From positions 1 to 41,492 of the forward strand of contig JAILZB010000006.1 in the NCBI GenBank assembly GCA_023512725.1: 41,492 nucleotides of DNA, in the 5' to 3' direction. Positions within the stretch are counted from its first letter, which is position 1. Every line of letters starts with the position of its first letter. The notes under the pieces are model-generated. The model saw only the letters and a list, made by a program, of their open reading frames with translations, was not told where the DNA came from and searched no databases. Positions 34,879 to 41,344 of this stretch are shown in pieces. Position numbers and translations under genes: made by a program. Source of the stretch: Chloroflexota bacterium. GTDB lineage: Bacteria; Chloroflexota; Dehalococcoidia; SpSt-223.

Positions 34879-35931
34879 GTGGCTGCTGCACCCCTCGTCA
34901 GCGTGATTGTGCCTGCTCACAATGGGAGTCTCCTTCTCCGCCGCTGCCTGGCGGCGCTGCAGGCGTCTAGCTATCAGCCGATCGAGCTGATCGTGGTCGA
35001 TGACTCCTCGCACGAACCGGTAGCGGCCCTCGCCGAGTCCTTCGGAGCGCGGGTGGTGCGGCTGGAAGGCGGCCCCTACGGCCCGGCGGTGGCACGGAAC
35101 GCTGGCGCAGCCGTGGCTCAGGGCGAGCTGCTCTTCTTTACGGATGCGGATTGTGAGGTCCATCCCGATACGGTCCGCCGGGTGGTAACCTCCCTGGCTG
35201 ACCCGACGCTGGATGCCGTGATCGGCTCCTACGATGCTGAGCCAGCCGAGCCGGGGTTCCTCTCCCAGTACAAGAACCTGTTCCACCACTGGGTCCACCA
35301 GCAGGCCAGCCGGGAGGCGACGACGTTCTGGAGTGGCTGTGGGGGCATCCGGCGAGCGGTGTTCCTGGCGCTGGGCGGCTTCGACCCGGCCTTCCGCCGG
35401 CCGTCGATCGAAGACATCGAGCTGGGGGTGCGGCTGCGAGCCCGGGGTGGGCGGATCCGGCTTGATCCGGAACTCCAGGTGCGCCACCTCAAGCGCTGGA
35501 CGCTGCTCGGCCTGCTTCAGACCGAAATCTTCGACCGCGGCGCGCCCTGGACAGCACTGATCCTGCGCACGCGCCAGCTCCCCGCCGACCTGAACCTGCG
35601 GCCGAGCGAGCGGGTGAGTGCGGCGTGTGCGGTGCTGGGGACCGGTGGGCTGCTGCTCGCGCCCCTCTGGTGGCCGCTCGCCACCCTGGGCGTGGCGCTG
35701 CTTGGGGTGACGCTCTGGCTGAACCGCCGCTTCTACCGCTTCTTCGCCCAGCGGCGTGGGCTACGCTTCGCCGTGCGGGTCGTACCGCTCCACCTGCTCT
35801 ACTACCTCTACTCGGCGGCAAGCATCCTCATCGGGATCGGGTGGTACCTACGCGACCTCCTCTGGCCCCGGGCCGCCGTCGCCACCGCACCGCGCCTCTC
35901 CCTCCCGTCGGGAGGGGGCGCGAGGGGGTGA
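34879..35931 (+). CDS. family 2 glycosyltransferase with C-terminal membrane helices
   Basis: The product is 350 residues from GTG 34879 (GGGAG upstream), chosen because the GT-A fold begins right after it with PLVSVIVPAHNGSLLLRRCL. Catalytic features are intact: ELIVVDDSS, metal-binding FTDADCEV (DxD), a SGCGGIRRAVF acceptor-site segment and the catalytic-base region SIEDIELGVRLRARG. Three hydrophobic segments after residue 250 anchor it to the membrane. Members of this type transfer sugars to lipid carriers or build extracellular polysaccharide. The stop TGA (35929-35931) is directly followed, in the same frame, by the next glycosyltransferase-like gene. Confidence 0.9.
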   Translation: MAAAPLVSVIVPAHNGSLLLRRCLAALQASSYQPIELIVVDDSSHEPVAALAESFGARVVRLEGGPYGPAVARNAGAAVAQGELLFFTDADCEVHPDTVRRVVTSLADPTLDAVIGSYDAEPAEPGFLSQYKNLFHHWVHQQASREATTFWSGCGGIRRAVFLALGGFDPAFRRPSIEDIELGVRLRARGGRIRLDPELQVRHLKRWTLLGLLQTEIFDRGAPWTALILRTRQLPADLNLRPSERVSAACAVLGTGGLLLAPLWWPLATLGVALLGVTLWLNRRFYRFFAQRRGLRFAVRVVPLHLLYYLYSAASILIGIGWYLRDLLWPRAAVATAPRLSLPSGGGARG

Positions 35932-35952
35932 GGGCTGCCGGCCGTCTCGGTA

Positions 35953-36774
35953 GTGGTTGCGGCGCGGGAGGCGGCAGCGTCCCTGCGCCCGTGCCTTCAG
36001 GCGGTGGAGCGGGAGCTGGCAGGCGTCGCGGGGGAACTGGTCGTGGTGGCCCCGGCCGCGAGCCGAGAGGCGCGGGCAGTCCGCGCCGGTCGCTTGGTGA
36101 CGGTCGCGGGGGAGGCGCTGGTGCCGGAACTGTGGCGCGCGGGCATCCTGGCCAGCACCGGTGACCTGGTGGCCCTCACGATCGCGCAGAGTGTTCCTGA
36201 GCCGGGCTGGTTGGGAGCGCTGCTGAGCGCACTCGATGCGACCAGTGCAGCGGTTGGCGGGGCCTTCCGGCTGGGAACGCATTCACCGGCCACGGCAGCA
36301 GCATTCTTCCTGCGCTACGCCGCCTACCGTCCGCCGTTCCCGCGCCGGCCCGTTGACCAGGTGCCCGGGGATAACGCCCTCTACCGCCGCCGTGCGCTGG
36401 AGGCAGTGGCCGAGCACTGGCGGGAGGGGTTCTGGGAGAACGAGGTGAACGCAGCCCTGCGCGCTCGTGGTGAGCGGCTCGTGCTCGACCCGCGCCCCCT
36501 CGTGACCGTGCAGACCGTCGGTGGGGTGGTGGCCTTCTGCCACCAGCGCTGGCGCCATGGCCGCCGATTCGGTGCTTGGCGAGCGCGTCAGCGGGGTGGA
36601 CGCTGGCGGGCAGCCCTTGTTCCGCTCGGGCTGGGGGCGCTCTTGCTCCGGACCGTGCGCCGGACGCCGCCGGCCGAGCTCCCCCTCCTCCTGGCGAGCT
36701 TCCCCTGGCTGGTGCTCTTCCTCCTCTGCTGGAGCAGCGGCGAACTGCTCGGGCTGCTCCGTGGGTGGGCATGA
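35953..36774 (+). CDS. divergent family 2-like glycosyltransferase; start uncertain
   Basis: The protein is 273 residues from GTG 35953, but that start cuts the first beta strand: the in-frame codons before it read LPAVSVV, the expected GT2 N-terminus. The only codon closer to the upstream TGA that could serve is CTG 35935. The DxD position reads LTIAQSVPEPGW, with no acidic pair. Shared paralogue features are VPGDNALYRRRAL (GxN), WENEVNAALRARG, and a hydrophobic C-terminus with CWSSGELLGLL. It is therefore a relative of the two proteins encoded at 19869-21641. The last codon overlaps the start of the methyltransferase gene (ATGA). Confidence 0.72.
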   Translation: MVAAREAAASLRPCLQAVERELAGVAGELVVVAPAASREARAVRAGRLVTVAGEALVPELWRAGILASTGDLVALTIAQSVPEPGWLGALLSALDATSAAVGGAFRLGTHSPATAAAFFLRYAAYRPPFPRRPVDQVPGDNALYRRRALEAVAEHWREGFWENEVNAALRARGERLVLDPRPLVTVQTVGGVVAFCHQRWRHGRRFGAWRARQRGGRWRAALVPLGLGALLLRTVRRTPPAELPLLLASFPWLVLFLLCWSSGELLGLLRGWA

Positions 36775-37643
36775 ACGCGGTCTACTACGCCGACAACCTG
36801 GAGGTGCTCCGCGCCCTTCCCAGTGGTTCTATCGACCTGATCGTCACCGACCCGCCCTTCAACACCCGCAAACTCCGCACCCAGACCACCCTGCGGGTCG
36901 AGCGGGCGGCGGATGGCACCCGCCGTGGGTTCGGTGGCCAGCGCTACCGGGTCACCGCGCTCACCCGCTTCAGCTTTCCTGACCGGTTCGACGATTACCT
37001 TGGCTTCCTCGAGCCACGGCTGGTCGAGTTTCACCGGGTGCTGGCGCCGCACGGCAGCCTCTATCTTCACCTGGACTACCGCGAGGCACACTACTGCAAG
37101 GTCCTGCTCGATCTGATCTTCGGGCGGTCCTGCTTCCTGAACGAGATCATCTGGGCGTACGACTACGGTGGGCGCCCCCGGCGGCGCTGGCCGGCCAAGC
37201 ACGATACCATCCTGCTCTACGTCCGCGATCGGCGGCGCTACTACTTCGATGCTGACGCCGTCGAGCGGGTGCCCTACCTGGCGCCCGGGCTGGTCGGGCC
37301 GGAGAAGGCAGCGCGCGGCAAGCTCCCGACGGATACCTGGTGGCACACCATCGTGCCCACCAGCAGCAAAGAGCGCACGGGCTACCCCACCCAGAAGCCG
37401 CTCGCACTGGTGCGCCGGATGGTCGCCGCCTCGGCACCGCCGGGTGGGCTGGTGCTCGACCCGTTTGCGGGGAGTGGCACGGTGGGAGCGGCCTGCCTGG
37501 AGCTGGGGCGCCGCTTTCTTCTGGTCGATAACAACCCGGCAGCGATCCAGGCGATGGCGCGCCGGTTCGCCGGGCGAGAAGAGATTACCTGGCACCTCGG
37601 AACGCTACGCGCTGGCGAACGATCGGAGGAAAGTTCGGCTTAA
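36771..37643 (+). CDS. beta-class DNA methyltransferase (N6-adenine or N4-cytosine), orphan
   Basis: SAM-dependent DNA methyltransferase of 290 residues. Motif order is catalytic first: TDPPFNT (Asp27-Phe30), with the SAM-binding DPFAGSGTVG near the C-terminus (Phe232-Gly236). This circularly permuted order defines the beta group (CcrM/HinfI/type III mod-like). Phe in DPPF is tolerated in several members. The C-terminal TQKPLALVRRMV before FAGSG is also typical. No restriction subunit is adjacent; it is translationally coupled (ATGA) to a glycosyltransferase-like gene, an odd partner. The recognition site is unknown. Confidence 0.9.
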   Translation: MNAVYYADNLEVLRALPSGSIDLIVTDPPFNTRKLRTQTTLRVERAADGTRRGFGGQRYRVTALTRFSFPDRFDDYLGFLEPRLVEFHRVLAPHGSLYLHLDYREAHYCKVLLDLIFGRSCFLNEIIWAYDYGGRPRRRWPAKHDTILLYVRDRRRYYFDADAVERVPYLAPGLVGPEKAARGKLPTDTWWHTIVPTSSKERTGYPTQKPLALVRRMVAASAPPGGLVLDPFAGSGTVGAACLELGRRFLLVDNNPAAIQAMARRFAGREEITWHLGTLRAGERSEESSA

Positions 37644-37716
37644 TCGGACAAGATAAACGTATCCATCCCCCGCAGGTGATGCCGATTGCGGAGCGGAGCT
37701 ACACTTCCAGCCGGCG

Positions 37717-37746
37717 TTGACACTGCTTCCCCAAAGCTGATAGAAA
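37717..37746 (+). promoter_or_regulatory. promoter of the microcompartment operon
   Basis: TTGACA (37717-37722), an 18-bp spacer and TAGAAA (37741-37746). Transcription near 37753 gives a leader of about 90 nt in front of the hydantoinase-like gene. It is the only convincing promoter between the methyltransferase stop and 37843. Confidence 0.55.
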
Positions 37747-37761
37747 TTTCCCGCCGCGGGG

Positions 37762-37801
37762 AACGTTGGGCCCGCCTTGTTGCATCTCCGCCCCCGACGT
37801 T
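37762..37801 (+). promoter_or_regulatory. stem-loop in the leader of the microcompartment operon
   Basis: AACGTTGGG (37762-37770) pairs with CCCGACGTT (37793-37801), nine pairs including one G-U, closing a 22-nt loop (cccgccttgttgcatctccgcc). It lies between the promoter and the ATG at 37843. I do not recognise a known riboswitch class. Confidence 0.4.
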
Positions 37802-37842
37802 CTGCCGGCTGGTGGAACCGAGGGCGCACACGGAACGGAGCT

Positions 37843-39906
37843 ATGGCCTATCGCCTGGGAGTTGATGTTGGTGGCACGTTTACCGACCTCGTCCTGACCG
37901 ACGACCGGAACGGCGGGCCACTCTTTCGGGCTAAGACCTCCTCGACCCCGGCCGACCAGTCGCTGGGGGTGTTGGAAGGGATCGAAAAGATCTGCCGCCT
38001 GGCGGGGATCAGCCCGCGCGAGATCGCGGAGATCCGCCACGGCACTACCGTCGGGCTGAACACGGTGCTGACCGGCAGCGGCGCGACCGTCGGCCTGATC
38101 ACGACGCGCGGCTTCCGCTACATCCTGCGGATCGCCCGCTCGCGGACGCCAGGTCCGCTGGCCGGCTGGATCACGATGATCCCCCAGGACCCGCCTGCTC
38201 TGGTCGAGAACACCATCGAGGCTGACGAGCGGATAAGCGCCCGAGGCGAGATCATCCGGCCGCTGGACGAGGAACAGGTGCGGCAGGACCTCCGTCGGCT
38301 CCTCAGCCGCGCTCAGATCGAAGCGATCACTGTCTCACTGATCAACGCCTACGCCAACCCCGTCCACGAGCAGCGGATCCGAGAGATCATCCGCGAGCTT
38401 GCCCCGGAGCTGCCGGTTACCCTCTCCTCGGAAGTGCTCCCAGAATTCCGGGAGTATGAACGCACCCTGACCGCTGCCCTCAACGCCTACGTCGCCCCCC
38501 AGGTTGGGCGCTACCTCGACTCGCTGCGCAGTCGCCTGGAGGCGCGTGGGGTGCCCGCGCGGGTGAGCCTCCTCCGCTCGGATGGCGGGTTGATGACGCT
38601 GGAAGCGGCCAAGGAGCGGCCGGTCAATGCACTCGTCTCCGGGCCAGTTGGTGGCGTGGCGGGTGCGCTCTATATCTGCAAGCTGGCTGGCTACCGGAAT
38701 ATCCTGACAATCGATGTCGGTGGGACGTCGACTGACGTGGCGCTCTGCCTGAACGGCGAGCCGGACATCGGCCGCCAAACTACGATCGGGCAGTTCACCG
38801 TGCGGATCCCCGCGCTAGAAGTCCGGACGGTCGGCGCGGGTGGCGGCTCGATCGCTCACGTGCCCCTCCTGACGAAAGCGCTGCGGGTCGGACCCCAGAG
38901 CGCGGGTGCCGACCCTGGGCCTGCCTGCTACCTGAAAGGGGGCACCGAGCCGACGGTCACCGACGCGAACCTGGTGCTTGGCTACCTGACGACCACGCTG
39001 ATCGGGGGCGAGATCACGCTGGACCTCCCGGCTGCTCAGCGTGCTGTCCAGCGGATCGCGGACGCGCTCGGGCTGGACCTGTACCGGGCGGCCGAAGGCA
39101 TCTACAACGTTGTCAACGAGAACATGCTCGGTGCCCTCCGCCTGGTCTCGGTCCAGCGCGGCTACGACCCACGTGACTTTGCCCTGGTCGCCTTTGGTGG
39201 GGCGGGCCCACTCCATGCCAACGCGATCGCCAAAGTGCTGGGCTCCTGGCCGGTGATCATTCCGAAAGGGCCGGGGCTCCTCTGTGCACTGGGTGACCTC
39301 GTGACCGACTTCCGCAACGAGTTTGCCCGCACCTTCATCCGCACCTTCGACCAGACGACCCCGGCGGAGGTTGTGCAGCTGCTCGCGGAGCTGGGCCAGC
39401 GTGCCCGGGCCTGGCTGAGCGAGCAGGGCGTGCCCCCCGAGCAGCAGACAGTTCGCTACCAGATGGACGTCCGCTACCATCGCCAAGGGTTCGAGCTGCC
39501 GATCGACGTCGGGCTGGACGAACTCCAGCGCGAGGGGCTCACAGTAGTCGGGCGTCGGTTTGACGAGGCCCATGAGCGGCTGTATAGCTTCAAGCTGGAG
39601 ACGGTCAAAGAGATGGTCAACCTGCGCGCGATCGGCCAGGGCCACTCCCAGCCGCCAACCGTCCAACCGCTGGCGAGCGGGGGGGTGGACCCCTCGCCGG
39701 CGCGCAGTGGCCAGCAGGAGATCTACTATCAAGGGGAGTTCCATACCGCCACCCTGTACGACCGGGAACGCTTGCTGGCGGGCAATCGGATCTCGGGTCC
39801 TGCGATCGTGACGGAGATGGACTCGACGACGCTGATCTTGCCCGGGTATACCGCTGAGGTTGACACCTTTGGTAACCTGGTGATCCGTCCGGAGGGGAAC
39901 CGGTGA
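37843..39906 (+). CDS. hydantoinase/oxoprolinase family protein, A subunit (HyuA-like), coupled to microcompartment genes
   Basis: ATP-dependent hydantoinase/5-oxoprolinase/acetone-carboxylase-beta type protein, 687 residues, usual length. ATG 37843 follows ACGGAG. ASKHA-type ATP-binding elements are clear: RLGVDVGGTFTDLVLTDD (4-21), HGTTVGLNTVL, a central SLINAYANP, SGPVGGVAGAL, TIDVGGTSTDVAL, GAGGGSIAHV, SAGADPGPACY and AFGGAGPLHA. Such A subunits phosphorylate or activate a lactam or hydantoin carbonyl and normally work with a B subunit encoded next door. Here the next gene, overlapping by 4 nt (GTGA), is a microcompartment vertex protein. It is presumably the cargo enzyme or an accessory ATPase of the compartment. 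A short encapsulation peptide is not obvious at either end. Confidence 0.92.
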   Translation: MAYRLGVDVGGTFTDLVLTDDRNGGPLFRAKTSSTPADQSLGVLEGIEKICRLAGISPREIAEIRHGTTVGLNTVLTGSGATVGLITTRGFRYILRIARSRTPGPLAGWITMIPQDPPALVENTIEADERISARGEIIRPLDEEQVRQDLRRLLSRAQIEAITVSLINAYANPVHEQRIREIIRELAPELPVTLSSEVLPEFREYERTLTAALNAYVAPQVGRYLDSLRSRLEARGVPARVSLLRSDGGLMTLEAAKERPVNALVSGPVGGVAGALYICKLAGYRNILTIDVGGTSTDVALCLNGEPDIGRQTTIGQFTVRIPALEVRTVGAGGGSIAHVPLLTKALRVGPQSAGADPGPACYLKGGTEPTVTDANLVLGYLTTTLIGGEITLDLPAAQRAVQRIADALGLDLYRAAEGIYNVVNENMLGALRLVSVQRGYDPRDFALVAFGGAGPLHANAIAKVLGSWPVIIPKGPGLLCALGDLVTDFRNEFARTFIRTFDQTTPAEVVQLLAELGQRARAWLSEQGVPPEQQTVRYQMDVRYHRQGFELPIDVGLDELQREGLTVVGRRFDEAHERLYSFKLETVKEMVNLRAIGQGHSQPPTVQPLASGGVDPSPARSGQQEIYYQGEFHTATLYDRERLLAGNRISGPAIVTEMDSTTLILPGYTAEVDTFGNLVIRPEGNR

Positions 39907-40223
39907 TCGTGTGTGAGGTGCTCGGGACGGTCGTCGCAACCCAGAAGGACCCCGGCTTGCGGGGGGTGAAACTGCTCCTCGTCCAGCGGCGGAACACCGA
40001 CGGCAGCCTCAGCGGCGAAGTGTTTGTGGCGACCGATACGGTGGGTGCGGGCACGGGCGAGGTGGTGCTGGTGGTGACGGGGGCATCAGCGCGCGCCACC
40101 GACGTGACCAAGGACGCCCCGACCGATGCGACGATCGTCGGGATCGTCGATAGTGTCGAGGCGGAGGAGGGCGCCGCTGGTCGGCGGCGGCTCGCCATCG
40201 ATGCGCGCTCAGGCCGCTCCTAG
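39903..40223 (+). CDS. BMC-P pentameric microcompartment vertex protein (EutN/CcmL family)
   Basis: Forms the pentameric vertices that close icosahedral microcompartment shells. It is 106 residues, starting at GTG 39903, which overlaps the hydantoinase-like stop (GTGA). Family marks: VCEVLGTVVATQKDPGLRGVK at the N-terminus, FVATDTVGAGTGEVVLVVTG in the middle (the DxVGAGxGExVL motif) and ATIVGIVDSV at the end of the barrel; a short charged tail follows. All typical elements are present and length fits EutN/CcmL. It is followed by a 151-nt gap with a strong hairpin before the hexamer gene. This placement would let the low-copy vertex protein be made at a different level from the abundant hexamer. 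Confidence 0.95.
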   Translation: MIVCEVLGTVVATQKDPGLRGVKLLLVQRRNTDGSLSGEVFVATDTVGAGTGEVVLVVTGASARATDVTKDAPTDATIVGIVDSVEAEEGAAGRRRLAIDARSGRS

Positions 40224-40286
40224 GGGAGCGTAAGCGGGGAGGACGCCAGACGACGAAGAGAGAGCGCGAGTACACAGCGCAGTGGC

Positions 40287-40320
40287 GGTGCGCCCGATCA
40301 GTTCCCCTGACGGGTGTGCC
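40287..40320 (+). promoter_or_regulatory. intercistronic hairpin between BMC-P and BMC-H genes
   Basis: GGTGCGCCCG (40287-40296) pairs with CGGGTGTGCC (40311-40320), ten pairs including three G-U. After one bulged A the stem continues TCAG/CTGA around loop TTCCC. It totals 14 base pairs without a U-tract, so it is more likely an RNA processing or stability element than a full terminator. Confidence 0.55.
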
Positions 40321-40374
40321 CAAGCGCCGAGCGAGGAGTAAGGAAAGTACAGCCGGAAAGGAGAACGGAGAGCC

Positions 40375-40668
40375 ATGGGCGGAGCGCTTGGCATGATTGA
40401 GACCCGCGGTCTCGTGGCCGCGATCGAGGCTGCGGACGCAATGGTCAAGGCGGCGAATGTCGAGTTGGTCGGCCGCGCCCAGGTGGGCGCCGGGTTGATC
40501 ACGGTCATCGTGCGGGGGGATGTCGGGGCGGTCAAGGCAGCGACCGATGCCGGAGCGATGGCAGCCGAGCGCGTCGGGGAAGTAGTGTCCGTCCACGTCA
40601 TCCCGCGGCCCCATCCTGAGCTGGCGAGCCTTCTGAGCGCAATTAGCCGAGACGGTGTTGTTGACTAG
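40375..40668 (+). CDS. BMC-H hexameric microcompartment shell protein
   Basis: Hexamer-forming facet protein of 97 residues, one BMC domain. ATG 40375 follows AAAGGAG (40357-40363) and a second GGAG closer in. The N-terminus [28 protein letters not shown] and the ending [14 protein letters not shown] are typical of PduA/EutM/CcmK and resemble the Haliangium ochraceum hexamer particularly closely. The pore loop (about residues 36-41) reads QVGAGL where many metabolosome hexamers have a GGG- or GSG-type loop, so the pore lining differs. This is the likely major facet protein. BMC-T follows after 3 nt. Confidence 0.96.
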   Translation: MGGALGMIETRGLVAAIEAADAMVKAANVELVGRAQVGAGLITVIVRGDVGAVKAATDAGAMAAERVGEVVSVHVIPRPHPELASLLSAISRDGVVD

Positions 40669-40671
40669 CCG

Positions 40672-41319
40672 ATGCAGGAGAACCGCGGAGGAGTCCAGCT
40701 TCGCACCTTTGCCTTCATCGACCGCATGCAGCCGCAGTACGCGGCCTTCATGGGCACGATGATGAACGGCGATATGCCGATCGCGGGGCAGGCTGAGCTG
40801 TACGTCGAGGTTGCGCCTGGCAACGCGATCTACCGGATCGCCGACATCGCCCTCAAATCAGCAGATGTCCGCCCCGGGATGCAACTGGTCGAGCGCCAGT
40901 TCGGCATCCTGGAGTTGCATTCGCGCAGCCAGGAGGCCGTGCGGGCGGCCGCCAGCGCGATGCTTGAAGACCTCCACCTAGCTGAGGAAGACCGGCTCGC
41001 TGCCCAGATCGTCTCGGCCCAGGTGATCAGTAACGTCGACCCGTACCAGGCGCAGCTGGTCAATCAGATGCGGCGCGGCTCCCTCCTCGTGCCAGGCGAG
41101 GCGATGCTGGTGATGGAGATCGCCCCGGCGGGCTACGCCTGCCTGGCTGCCAACGAAGCGGAGAAGGCCGCAGATATCAAGCTGGTGTCGATCAGTTCGA
41201 TCGGGCCGGCGGGGCGAATCATCCTCTCCGGAACCGAATCCCAGATCCAGGCCGCGCGGCAGGCAGTGATCCAGGCGATCGGCGCCCTCCGCGGCCGGAC
41301 CGGCCCGCCGGGCCAGTAA
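40672..41319 (+). CDS. BMC-T tandem-domain trimeric microcompartment shell protein
   Basis: Trimer-forming (pseudohexameric) shell protein of 215 residues, two BMC domains (about 12-105 and 112-200). ATG 40672 is 3 nt after the BMC-H stop. Domain 1 shows RTFAFIDRMQPQYAAFMGTM and ADVRPGMQLVERQFGILELH; domain 2 shows SAQVISNVDPYQAQLVNQM and AGYACLAANEAEKAADIKLV. This pattern is very like the single-layer trimer of the Haliangium ochraceum shell (BMC-T1 type) rather than PduT (no iron-sulfur Cys motif) or EutL. Trimers provide larger, sometimes gated pores. The last residues are Arg/Gly/Pro-rich and probably disordered. Confidence 0.94.
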   Translation: MQENRGGVQLRTFAFIDRMQPQYAAFMGTMMNGDMPIAGQAELYVEVAPGNAIYRIADIALKSADVRPGMQLVERQFGILELHSRSQEAVRAAASAMLEDLHLAEEDRLAAQIVSAQVISNVDPYQAQLVNQMRRGSLLVPGEAMLVMEIAPAGYACLAANEAEKAADIKLVSISSIGPAGRIILSGTESQIQAARQAVIQAIGALRGRTGPPGQ

Positions 41320-41344
41320 CTCCACACCAGAGCGGAGAGCGCAC

